Part shown: positions 57,521-64,000 of the stretch, in pieces | How positions within the stretch are numbered: the stretch's first letter is position 1 | How the letters are laid out: every line of letters starts with the position of its first letter | Assembly: GCF_031157275.1 (NCBI RefSeq) | Contig: NZ_JAVIFW010000009.1 | Location: 124,001-188,000, forward strand | DNA from: Streptomyces sp. LHD-70 | GTDB taxonomy: Bacteria > Actinomycetota > Actinomycetes > Streptomycetales > Streptomycetaceae | DNA length: 64,000 nucleotides | Direction of reading: 5' to 3' | Translations under genes and position numbers: made by a program | Notes under the pieces: generated by a model | Told to the model about the DNA's origin: nothing | The model's database searches: none | What the model saw: only the letters and a program-made list of their open reading frames with translations

Positions 57521-58189
57521 CTGATCGCCACAGCGGTTCCCGCCGAGCGGGACGCTGTGGCCCGGGCCGTATCCGCGACCCCGCCCGAGCACCGGTCGGC
57601 CTACGACTGTGTCGCCGTCGGCGTGGGCCCGGCCGCGGCCGCCGCGGGTACCGCCGTCGCGCTCACCACGGCCGCACTCCGCGGTGAGCCCTACGACCTG
57701 GTGGTGTCCGCGGGGATCGGCGGCGGCTTCCAGCCTCAGTCGCCGGTCGGCTCGGTGGTCGTCGCCGACGCGATCCTCGCCGCCGACCTGGGCGCCGAGA
57801 CCGGCGAGGGCTTCCTGTCGGTCACCGACCTCGGTTTCGGTACGGCCGAGCACACCCCGCCGCCTCCGCTCGTACGGCTCGCGGCCACCGTCACCGGCGC
57901 CCGTACCGGCACCGTCCTCACCGTCTCCACCGTGACCGGCACCGCGCACCGCGCCGCCGAGCTGCGGGAGCGCCACCCGCGGGCCGCCGCCGAGGCGATG
58001 GAGGGCTTCGGTGTGGCCGAGGCCGCCGCCGCGCACGGCGTTCCGGTGCTCGAAGTGCGGGCCGTGTCCAACGCGGTGGGCCCCCGCGACCGTGCCGCCT
58101 GGCGCATCGGGGACGCGCTGGCCGCGCTCACCGCCGCTTTCGGCGCCCTCGTTCCCGTCCTGGTCCTTCCCGCTGAGGAGTCGCCGTGA
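57521..58189 (+). CDS. mqnB: Futalosine hydrolase (start codon non-canonical)
   Basis: Nucleoside-phosphorylase-fold enzyme that removes hypoxanthine from futalosine in the alternative menaquinone pathway. The conserved pieces are ATAVPAERDAVARA, DLVVSAGIGGGFQPQSPVGS, EAMEGFGVAEAAAAHGVPVL and EVRAVSNAVGPRDRAAWRIG. The conserved N-terminal strand is encoded from about 57518, but no ATG, GTG or TTG precedes it in frame after the in-frame stop at 57494-57496; the first ordinary start is GTG 57557, which would remove it. The coordinates given assume the CTG at 57521. Its stop overlaps mqnD (GTGA). Confidence 0.85.
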   Translation: MIATAVPAERDAVARAVSATPPEHRSAYDCVAVGVGPAAAAAGTAVALTTAALRGEPYDLVVSAGIGGGFQPQSPVGSVVVADAILAADLGAETGEGFLSVTDLGFGTAEHTPPPPLVRLAATVTGARTGTVLTVSTVTGTAHRAAELRERHPRAAAEAMEGFGVAEAAAAHGVPVLEVRAVSNAVGPRDRAAWRIGDALAALTAAFGALVPVLVLPAEESP

Positions 58190-59025
58190 GCCTGCGCATC
58201 GCGTACTCGCCCTGCCCCAACGACACGTTCGTCTTCCACGCGTGGGCGCACGGACAGGTGCCGGGGGCGCCGGAGCTCGACGTCACGTTCGCCGACATCG
58301 ACCTCACCAACGGCATGGCGGAGCGCGGCGAGTTCGACATCCTGAAGGTGTCGTACGCGGTGCTGCCGTACGTCCTCGACGAGTACGCGCTGCTGCCCTG
58401 CGGCGGGGCGCTCGGCCGGGGCTGCGGGCCGCTCGTGCTCACCCGCGAGCCGGGCACGGACCTGGCCGGGAAGACGGTGGCGGTGCCGAGCGAGCGGTCG
58501 ACGGCCTATCTGCTGTTCCGGCTGTGGGCCGCGGAGACGGTGCGGGACGGCGCCCCGGACATCGTGGTGCTGCCGTTCCACGAGATCATGCCGGCGGTGC
58601 GCGACGGCAAGGTCGACGCCGGACTCGTCATCCACGAGGCGCGGTTCACGTACCAGGAGTACGGGCTGCACTGCCTCGCCGACATGGGCGAGCACTGGGA
58701 GCACACCACGGGACTGCCGATCCCGCTCGGCGCGATCATCGCGAAGCGCTCGCTCGGCGAGGACGTCCTGAAGTCCCTTGCGGAGGCGGCCCGTTCCTCG
58801 GTGCGGATGGCCTGGGACGACCCGGAGGCCTCGCGGGGGTATGTCCTCGCGCACGCGCAGGAGATGGACCCGGCCGTCGCGGACCAGCACATCGGCCTGT
58901 ACGTCAACGAGTTCACGGCCGACCTCGGCGAGAGCGGCTACGCGGCCGTGCGCGGGCTGCTCACCCGCGCGGCGGCCGAGGGGCTGGTACCGCCCCTCGG
59001 CCGGGATGCACTGCGGTTTCCGTAA
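58186..59025 (+). CDS. mqnD: 1,4-dihydroxy-6-naphthoate synthase
   Basis: A 279-aa enzyme converting cyclic de-hypoxanthinyl futalosine to 1,4-dihydroxy-6-naphthoate in the futalosine route to menaquinone. It has the periplasmic-binding-protein-like fold typical of MqnD: RIAYSPCPNDTFVFHAWAHG at the start, FDILKVSYAVLPYVLDEYAL, TVAVPSERSTAYLLFRLWA and LVIHEARFTYQEYGLHCLAD with the catalytic His region. The GTG start overlaps the mqnB stop by 4 bases, so the two enzymes are made together. The remaining steps (mqnA, mqnC) are not in this window. Confidence 0.94.
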   Translation: MSLRIAYSPCPNDTFVFHAWAHGQVPGAPELDVTFADIDLTNGMAERGEFDILKVSYAVLPYVLDEYALLPCGGALGRGCGPLVLTREPGTDLAGKTVAVPSERSTAYLLFRLWAAETVRDGAPDIVVLPFHEIMPAVRDGKVDAGLVIHEARFTYQEYGLHCLADMGEHWEHTTGLPIPLGAIIAKRSLGEDVLKSLAEAARSSVRMAWDDPEASRGYVLAHAQEMDPAVADQHIGLYVNEFTADLGESGYAAVRGLLTRAAAEGLVPPLGRDALRFP

Positions 59026-59045
59026 AGGGTTACGGGTTCTGGGGT

Positions 59046-59429
59046 CTAGACGTCCAGCTGGTCGGCGACCGCGCGCAGCATGCCCGCGATCTTCGCGCCG
59101 TGCGCCTTGTCGGGGTAGCGGCCGCGCTCCAGCTGCTGGGAGACGCTCTCCAGGAGCGTCGTCAGGTCCTGCACGATCGACGCCAGCTCGTCGGGCTTGC
59201 GGCGCTGGGCCGCGGCGACCGAGGGCGCCGGGTCGAGGAGCGTCACGGACAGCGCCTGGTCCCCGCGCTGGCCTGCGACGACACCGAACTCCACGCGTTG
59301 TCCGGGCTTGAGTGAATCGACTCCGTCGGGCAGCACGGACGAGTGAACGAAGACGTCACCGCCGTCGTCACGGGAGAGAAAGCCGAAGCCCTTCTCACTG
59401 TTGAACCACTTGACCTTGCCGGTAGGCAC
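59046..59429 (-). CDS. Cold-shock domain protein with C-terminal extension
   Basis: A 127-aa RNA-binding protein. Residues 1-65 are a cold-shock domain with both RNP motifs (KVKWFNSEKGFGFLSRDDG and DVFVHSSVL). A C-terminal extension (DELASIVQDLTTLLESVSQQ, then KAHGAKIAGMLRAVADQLDV) adds two helices not found in CspA-type proteins, forming the longer Streptomyces variant. GTG at 59429 is at the domain start; frames continue upstream to 59648. It is convergent with mqnD. Confidence 0.9.
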   Translation of the reverse strand: MPTGKVKWFNSEKGFGFLSRDDGGDVFVHSSVLPDGVDSLKPGQRVEFGVVAGQRGDQALSVTLLDPAPSVAAAQRRKPDELASIVQDLTTLLESVSQQLERGRYPDKAHGAKIAGMLRAVADQLDV

Positions 59430-59587
59430 GTCTGTCCGTCCTCGTCTGTTCTCGTACGCGCGTCGCACGCGGCCCTGGATAGCAGTCTGGCGGGCCGCTT
59501 GACCCGCCGGGACCCAGGCTAATGGTCCAGTGGCAGGTGACAAGACTGCTTTCTCGGTCTCGGTCCGGCTCTCCTCGCGCAGGGAAC

Positions 59588-59593
59588 TACCCT
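59588..59593 (+). promoter_or_regulatory. -10 box of a leaderless small-membrane-protein transcript
   Basis: TACCCT at 59588-59593, 6-7 bases before the GTG at 59600; no ribosome-binding site. Confidence 0.4.
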
Positions 59594-59599
59594 GGCCGG

Positions 59600-59875
59600 G
59601 TGAGTGACACACCTTCTGGCACGCCTTCTGGCACACCTTCTGGCACACCGTCCGGCGCGGGTGACCGGCTGGTCCGGCTCGGCGCGATCGTCTTCTTCGT
59701 CGGGGCCGTGGCCACCCTGGTCACGGTGGCCCCGCTGTTCCTGGGCACGGAGCCGTTCCCCTCCGTGGCGTACGCCGTGTGCATGCTGATGGGCGTGGGC
59801 TTCGTGATCGCCGCGGCCGGGGTGCTGCGGACCATCGCCGTGCAGCGGCGTCAGGCCCGCTCGGCGGCCCGGTAG
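59600..59875 (+). CDS. Small two-helix membrane protein with TPSG repeats
   Basis: A 91-aa membrane protein. The N-terminus is a run of four TPSG units encoded by 12-bp tandem repeats (about 59609-59656). Two helices follow (AIVFFVGAVATLVTVAPLF and AVCMLMGVGFVIAAAGVL) and a basic tail. Function unknown. The transcript is probably leaderless. Its 3' end overlaps the convergent HAD phosphatase gene by 25 bases. Confidence 0.72.
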   Translation: MSDTPSGTPSGTPSGTPSGAGDRLVRLGAIVFFVGAVATLVTVAPLFLGTEPFPSVAYAVCMLMGVGFVIAAAGVLRTIAVQRRQARSAAR

Positions 59876-60540
59876 GACGCCAGCCACTGAGGGAAGTCCG
59901 TGAGGTCGCCGAGTACGACGTCGGCGCCCGCGGTGCGCAGTTCGTCCGGTGCGCACGGCCCGGTCGGCACGGCCACGGAGAGCGCGTCGGCGCTGCGGGC
60001 TCCGCGTACGTCCCCGATGTGGTCGCCCACGTACACCGTGGCGCCGTGTTCGCGCAGCGCCTCCGCCTTGGCCTCCGCCCACAGCCAGCCGATCACCGCG
60101 TCCGCCTCGATGCCGAGGTGGGCGAGGTGCAGCTTGGCGTTGGGCTCGTGCTTGGCGGTGACGACGATCGCGCGGCCGCCCTGTGCCCGGACGGCGGCGA
60201 TGGCCTCGCGGGCGCCGGGCATCGCGAGGGTCGGGGCGATGGCGTGTGTGGGGTAGATCTCACGGTAGCGGTCGGCCATCTCCGGTATCCGCTCCTCGGG
60301 GAACCAGTACGCGAGCTCCTCGTCGAGGGGCGGCCCGAGCCGGGTGATGGCCAGGTCGGCGTCGATGAACGTGCCCGTCTCCGCGGAAAGTGCCTGGTAG
60401 GCGGCCTTGATGCCGGGGCGCGAGTCGATCAGGGTCATGTCGAGGTCGAAGCCCACGGTGAGCGGGGATACGGGGGCCACGGGGAGCGGGGATCCGGGGT
60501 ACTGGGACTCGGGGTGCTGGTGCGATGCCATGTCGGCCAT
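59851..60540 (-). CDS. HAD-family phosphatase (phosphoglycolate phosphatase-like)
   Basis: A 229-aa haloacid dehalogenase-type phosphatase. Motif I is GFDLDMTLIDSRPG with the nucleophile Asp near residue 32, motif II lies in IVVTAKHEPNAKLH, and motif III/IV is YVGDHIGDVRGARSAD. A helical cap (about 50-110) suits the Gph/PpaX branch; the substrate is unknown. ATG at 60540 follows AGGATCG. It is divergent from the iron importer, and the iron-box-like sequence lies between them, so it may also respond to iron. Confidence 0.87.
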   Translation of the reverse strand: MADMASHQHPESQYPGSPLPVAPVSPLTVGFDLDMTLIDSRPGIKAAYQALSAETGTFIDADLAITRLGPPLDEELAYWFPEERIPEMADRYREIYPTHAIAPTLAMPGAREAIAAVRAQGGRAIVVTAKHEPNAKLHLAHLGIEADAVIGWLWAEAKAEALREHGATVYVGDHIGDVRGARSADALSVAVPTGPCAPDELRTAGADVVLGDLTDFPQWLASYRAAERA

Positions 60541-60575
60541 TGTGCCGATCCTGGCCGGAACCCTGCCCCTTACAC

Positions 60576-60589
60576 TTAGCCAAGCCTAA
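60576..60589. promoter_or_regulatory. Iron-box-like DmdR site
   Basis: TTAGCCAAGCCTAA, reverse complement TTAGGCTTGGCTAA, resembles the DtxR/DmdR box TTAGGTTAGGCTCACCTAA in both arms. It lies 44 bases before the permease start and 36 bases before the divergent phosphatase start. Confidence 0.65.
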
Positions 60590-60632
60590 TCTCACTCCTT
60601 GTCTCAGTCCTTCTCCGTCCTCAAAGGGTCAT

Positions 60633-61661
60633 ATGGCCGCCGCCCCTCCCGCCGCCGCGCGCAGCAAGCCGGTGGCCCGACGTATCGCCCTGACCGGTGC
60701 GGCAGTTGTGGCCCTCGCGGTCGCCGTGCTGCTCTCACTCGCCGTCGGCGCCCGCGCCATCGCCCCCACCGCCGTACTCGACGCGCTGCTGCACGGCGGC
60801 CAGAGCGACGCCGCCCAGGTCGTCCGCGAACTGCGCGTCCCGCGCACGCTGATCGGCCTGATGGTCGGCGCGGCCCTCGCCCTCGCCGGTACCGCGCTGC
60901 AGGGCATCACCCGCAACCCGATCGGCGACCCCAGCCTCCTCGGCATCAGCCAGGGCGCGTCCGTGGCGGTCGTCCTCGCCATCGCCTTCGCCGGGGTGCA
61001 CGAGCTGACCGGGTACGTGTGGTTCGCCTTCGTCGGCGCCGGGCTCGCCTCCGTCGCGGTGTACGCCATCGCCGCGCGCGGACGCGGCGGCGCCACCCCG
61101 GTGAAGCTGGCGCTCGGCGGCGCAGCGATCAACGCGCTGCTCGTCTCCGTCACCATGGCCGTCCTCACCACGAAGGCCGCCGCGCTCGACGAGTTCCGCT
61201 TCTGGCAGGTCGGCTCGGTGGCCGGACGGGACGCCGAAGTGGTCGCGCAGACCTGGCCGTTCCTGCTCGTCGGCGTGGTCCTCGTGGTGTCCGTGGCCCG
61301 CGGCCTGGACGCGCTCGCGCTCGGCGAGGACGTGGCGAAGGGCCTCGGCCAGAACGTGGCGACGGTCCGTGTCGTCGGCGGGCTCGGCGCGACCGTACTG
61401 ACCGGCGTCGGGGTCGCCGCCGCCGGACCGATCGCGTTCATCGGCCTCGCGGTGCCGCACATCGCCCGCGCGATCGTCGGCAGCGACCACCGCTGGGTGC
61501 TGCCGATGGCCGCGCTGATCGGCCCGGTCATGCTGCTCGTCTCCGACACCGTCGGCCGCGTCATCTTCCCGCCGAGCGAGGTCCCGGCGGGCGTGATGAC
61601 GGCCCTGATCGGAGTGCCGTTCCTGGTGACGCTGGTACGGCGGAAGGCGGTGGCGGCGTGA
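60633..61661 (+). CDS. Siderophore-iron ABC importer permease 1 (FecCD family)
   Basis: A 342-aa permease of the FecCD/BtuC type. About nine helices are visible (IALTGAAVVALAVAVLLSLA, LIGLMVGAALALAGTALQGI, TVLTGVGVAAAGPIAFIGLA). The family loop that docks with the ATPase is GLAVPHIARAIVGSDHR. It should import an Fe(III)-siderophore together with the following permease, ATPase and binding protein. The ATG follows AAAGGG; a candidate iron box lies 44 bases upstream, so DmdR1 repression is expected. It overlaps the next gene by 4 bases. Confidence 0.92.
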   Translation: MAAAPPAAARSKPVARRIALTGAAVVALAVAVLLSLAVGARAIAPTAVLDALLHGGQSDAAQVVRELRVPRTLIGLMVGAALALAGTALQGITRNPIGDPSLLGISQGASVAVVLAIAFAGVHELTGYVWFAFVGAGLASVAVYAIAARGRGGATPVKLALGGAAINALLVSVTMAVLTTKAAALDEFRFWQVGSVAGRDAEVVAQTWPFLLVGVVLVVSVARGLDALALGEDVAKGLGQNVATVRVVGGLGATVLTGVGVAAAGPIAFIGLAVPHIARAIVGSDHRWVLPMAALIGPVMLLVSDTVGRVIFPPSEVPAGVMTALIGVPFLVTLVRRKAVAA

Positions 61662-62779
61662 AGTCCCGTACTCCTGCTATCTCTACCGCTGGGGGCGGCG
61701 GTTCCGGCGCTGCGCCCACCCCTCTGCGCCCTGTACGCCAACGCCCAGCGGGATACGCCGTACTCCGCGCCGGGCAGGCCTCGTTCCTCGTACACCGCCG
61801 ATCCGTATGGGTCGCAGGGATCCTCACCCTGCTCCTCGCCGCGGCCACCCTCGCCTACCTCTGCGTAGGAGAAAGCTTCGTATCCCCCGCCGAAGCCCTG
61901 AAGGTCGTCCTCGGGCAGCCCTCGCCCGACGAGCTGGTGGTCGGGACGCTGCGGCTGCCGCGGATGGTCGTCGGCCTGCTCGTCGGGGCCGCGTTCGGCG
62001 TCGCGGGTGCGCTGATCCAGACCGTTGCGCGCAACCCGCTCGCCAGCCCCGACATCATCGGCATCAGCCAGGGCGCGAGCGCGCTCACCGTGGGCGCGCT
62101 CACCTTCGGCGTCACCTCGTACGCCGTGCTGCCGTACGTGTCGATCGCGGGCGGGGTCGCGGCGGCCGCGCTCGTGTACGTCTTCGCCTGGCGCGGCGGG
62201 CTGCAGGCCACCCGGTTCGTGCTGATCGGCATCGGCTTCGCGATCGCGCTGCGGTCCGTCACCACGCTGTTCATGACGAAGGGCGACTACCTCGTCGCGC
62301 AGCAGGCGCAGATCTGGATGACCGGCTCCCTCAACGGCCGCTCCTGGCCCGAGGCGGCGCTGCTCGGCTCCACGCTGCTGATCCTGCTGCCCGCGATCGC
62401 CTGGGCGGCCCGCGCGCAGCGCACCGTCAGCATGGACGACGACACGGCGACCGCGCTCGGCGTGCGGCTCGGGCGCGTCCGGCTCGGGCTCGTACTGCTC
62501 GGGGTGGTGCTCGCGTCCGTGGCCACCGGGACGGCCGGTCCGGTCGACTTCGTGGCGCTGCTCGCCCCGCAGATCGCCCGCCGGATGACGCGGACCGCGC
62601 AGATCCCGCTGGTGTCCAGCGCGTTGACCGGCGCGGTGATCGTGGTCCTCGCGGACCTGCTGGCGCGCCGCCTCTTCTCGCCGACCGAGCTGCCCGTGGG
62701 TGTGCTGACGGCGGCGGTGGGTGCGCCGTATCTGATCTGGCTGATCGTCCGTAGCCGTACCGTCGGAGGGAAGGCGTAG
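61658..62779 (+). CDS. Siderophore-iron ABC importer permease 2 (FecCD family)
   Basis: A 373-aa partner permease, coupled to the first (GTGA overlap). An N-terminal cytosolic extension of about 45 residues is Gly/Pro-rich. Helices follow (RRSVWVAGILTLLLAAATLA, RMVVGLLVGAAFGVAGALIQ, PLVSSALTGAVIVVLADLLA). The ATPase-docking loop reads LLAPQIARRMTRTAQIPLV. The two permeases would form a heterodimer, as in FepDG-type siderophore importers. It ends 2 bases before the ATPase gene. Confidence 0.92.
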   Translation: MKSRTPAISTAGGGGSGAAPTPLRPVRQRPAGYAVLRAGQASFLVHRRSVWVAGILTLLLAAATLAYLCVGESFVSPAEALKVVLGQPSPDELVVGTLRLPRMVVGLLVGAAFGVAGALIQTVARNPLASPDIIGISQGASALTVGALTFGVTSYAVLPYVSIAGGVAAAALVYVFAWRGGLQATRFVLIGIGFAIALRSVTTLFMTKGDYLVAQQAQIWMTGSLNGRSWPEAALLGSTLLILLPAIAWAARAQRTVSMDDDTATALGVRLGRVRLGLVLLGVVLASVATGTAGPVDFVALLAPQIARRMTRTAQIPLVSSALTGAVIVVLADLLARRLFSPTELPVGVLTAAVGAPYLIWLIVRSRTVGGKA

Positions 62780-62781
62780 TC

Positions 62782-63603
62782 GTGACCCGGCTCCAGAACC
62801 GGCTCCAGAACCGGCTCCAAGCGCGCGAGTTGACGCTCGCCTACGAGGACCGCACCGTCGTGGACGGCCTCGACCTGGACATACCCGACGGCCAGGTGAC
62901 GGTGATCGTCGGGCCGAACGCCTGCGGCAAGTCGACGACGCTGCGTGCGCTCGGGCGGCTGCTCAAGCCCAGGGCCGGCTCGGTGCTGCTCGACGGCACG
63001 GCGCTCGCGAAGCTGCCGACGAAGCGGATCGCCCAGCAGATCGGGCTGCTGCCGCAGTCACCGGTCGCGCCCGAGGCGATCACCGTCGCGGACCTCGTGG
63101 CGCGCGGCCGGCAGCCGCACCAGCACTGGTGGCAGCAGTGGTCCGACGAGGACGAGCGGGCGGTCACGGAGGCGATGGAACGTACGGACGTCGCCGAGCT
63201 GGCGGAGCGGTCCGTGGACGAGCTGTCGGGTGGTCAGCGGCAGCGGGTGTGGATCGCGATGGCCCTCGCGCAGGAGACGTCGCTGCTGCTGCTCGACGAG
63301 CCGACGACGTTTCTGGATATTTCCCACCAGGTGGAAGTGCTGGATCTGGTACGGCAGTTGAACCATGACCGGGGGCGGACGGTGGTCGTCGTCCTGCACG
63401 ACCTGAACCAGGCGGCTCGGTACGCGGATCATCTTGTGGCGATGCGGGCGGGGGAGGTGGTGGCCTCCGGGGCACCTGCCGAGGTCGTGACGGCGGATCT
63501 CGTACGTGAGGTGTTCGGGCTGGACTGTGTGGTCGTCCCGGACCCCGTGACCGGGTCGCCGCTGGTGGTGCCGGGTGCGCCGTGGCGGGCCGCCGTCGAT
63601 TGA
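62782..63603 (+). CDS. Siderophore-iron ABC importer ATPase
   Basis: A 273-aa ATPase of the FecE/FepC type. Walker A GPNACGKSTTLRAL (near 44-57), signature LSGGQRQRVWIAMALAQE (near 150), Walker B LLLLDEPTTFLDISHQVEVL and the switch His in VVVVLHDLNQAARYADHL are all intact. The N-terminus carries an unusual repeat RLQNRLQNRLQ encoded by 12-bp tandem units (62788-62823). It lies 2 bases after the permease stop, so it is in the same operon. A full copy of the dispersed inverted-repeat element follows the stop. Confidence 0.93.
   Translation: MTRLQNRLQNRLQARELTLAYEDRTVVDGLDLDIPDGQVTVIVGPNACGKSTTLRALGRLLKPRAGSVLLDGTALAKLPTKRIAQQIGLLPQSPVAPEAITVADLVARGRQPHQHWWQQWSDEDERAVTEAMERTDVAELAERSVDELSGGQRQRVWIAMALAQETSLLLLDEPTTFLDISHQVEVLDLVRQLNHDRGRTVVVVLHDLNQAARYADHLVAMRAGEVVASGAPAEVVTADLVREVFGLDCVVVPDPVTGSPLVVPGAPWRAAVD
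62788..62823. repeat. 12-bp tandem repeat coding RLQN units
   Basis: CCGGCTCCAGAA occurs at 62788-62799 and 62800-62811, with a degenerate third copy, giving RLQNRLQNRLQ at the start of the importer ATPase. Confidence 0.85.
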
Positions 63604-63604
63604 T

Positions 63605-63788
63605 CCCCTCCCCGCCCCTTCCCGAAAGTCCTGCGGACAGCCACGGGGGCCAGCCCCCGGACCCCCGCTCCTCAATCGCCGGAGGGGCTGGTTTTTAGGG
63701 GCGCGGGGAACTGCGCGACCAGCCACGACGGCGCGGCAGCCGAACGACGAAGCCGACGGCAGTCTTTCGGGAAGGGGCGGGGAGGGGA
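63605..63788. repeat. Dispersed inverted-repeat element, full copy E
   Basis: Perfect 24-bp terminal inverted repeats: 63605-63628 (begins CCCCTCCCCGCCCCTTCC) and 63764-63787. The internal order is the reverse complement of copy A: hairpin arm, CTCCTCAATCGCCGGAGGGG, then core GCGCGACCAGCCACGACGGC. It lies between the importer ATPase and binding-protein genes, inside an operon. Confidence 0.93.
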
Positions 63789-63858
63789 ACCAGCCCGCCG
63801 CAGGCGCCCACCCACCCGCACCGAACCCACAACACCGACACCCACGAAGGGGCACCCC

Positions 63859-64000
63859 ATGAGATCCCGCACCCTCACAGCCACCGCGACCGCAGCCCTC
63901 GCTCTCGCCCTCTCCGCCTGCGGTTCCGGAGACGCCAAGGACTCGACCGGTGACAGCAGCGGCACGCGTACCGTCAAGACCGCCATGGGCGACGTGAAGG
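63859..64000 (+). CDS. Siderophore-binding lipoprotein, N-terminal part (3' end outside window)
   Basis: The first 47 codons of an exported lipoprotein. The signal peptide (RTLTATATAALALALSAC) ends in a lipobox with Cys near residue 20, and the mature start CGSGDAKDSTGDSSGTRTVK followed by TAMGDVK matches the N-terminal strand of FecB/FhuD-like siderophore-binding proteins. The ATG follows AAGGGG. It completes the importer whose permeases and ATPase precede it; the dispersed element separates it by about 250 bases from the ATPase gene. Confidence 0.85.
   Translation, partial: MRSRTLTATATAALALALSACGSGDAKDSTGDSSGTRTVKTAMGDVK

Overview
The window is chromosomal DNA from a Streptomyces or a very close relative. 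The sequence is very GC-rich, and G/C dominates third codon positions so strongly that long spurious frames lie opposite most genes. GTG starts and 4-base ATGA/GTGA overlaps are common, and several promoters place the -10 box about 7 bases before the start codon (leaderless transcripts). Marker genes are DmdR1-type DtxR, a zf-HC2 anti-sigma factor, XRE-DUF5753/DUF397 pairs and the futalosine menaquinone genes mqnB/mqnD. From memory, the gene order resembles the S. coelicolor core region around dmdR1, citrate synthase, serC and mqnB/mqnD; this was not checked. I see no tRNA, rRNA or CRISPR array.

Layout. 1-4.2 kb: tail of an acyl-CoA ligase, then signalling genes (EF-hand protein, STAS anti-anti-sigma factor, ECF-like sigma factor overlapping its zinc-finger anti-sigma factor). 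4.2-9.1 kb: purU, a conserved small protein, an amino-acid-type binding lipoprotein, and a Pro/Gln-rich single-pass membrane protein. 9.1-15.3 kb: an NsdA-like regulator behind two tandem-repeat arrays, a PrimPol-like protein, an ABC exporter pair and an alpha/beta hydrolase. 15.9-21.6 kb: dmdR1, a SIS-domain protein, a PAS/GAF protein, an apparent small transcription unit with a branched RNA fold, a citrate synthase and pdxH. 21.7-32.1 kb: a probable eight-gene minus-strand operon for acyl-CoA catabolism (Atu/Liu-like: mycothiol-type protein, AtuA-like protein, biotin-dependent carboxylase subunits, acyl-CoA dehydrogenase, CoA ligase, enoyl-CoA hydratase, TetR), with a palindromic operator candidate upstream. 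32.1-46.7 kb: a toxin-antitoxin pair, EamA exporter, serC, secreted beta-propeller protein, SGNH hydrolase, Uma2, aldo/keto reductase, RNA phosphodiesterase, MFS/MarR pair, small RHH and secreted proteins, a purine permease and a P-type ATPase. 46.8-55.1 kb: the most accessory-looking part, with a 1038-residue sacsin-like GHKL ATPase, an XRE/DUF397 pair, three overlapping small genes, an IS200/IS605 element (TnpA+TnpB), 41-bp tandem repeats and a DUF3027 protein. 55.4-64 kb: MFS protein, lipoprotein, mqnB-mqnD, cold-shock protein, HAD phosphatase and a siderophore-iron ABC importer.

Connections. DmdR1 (16 kb) is the expected regulator of the iron importer at 60.6-64 kb, whose promoter holds an iron-box-like sequence. 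Two themes cut across the window. One is a dispersed element with terminal inverted repeats, found in whole or part at five gene ends. The other is short tandem duplications that begin inside or right at the stop codons of six unrelated genes. Start sites were chosen from ribosome-binding sites, overlaps and family N-termini. No similarity search could be run, so family names rest on recognised motifs.
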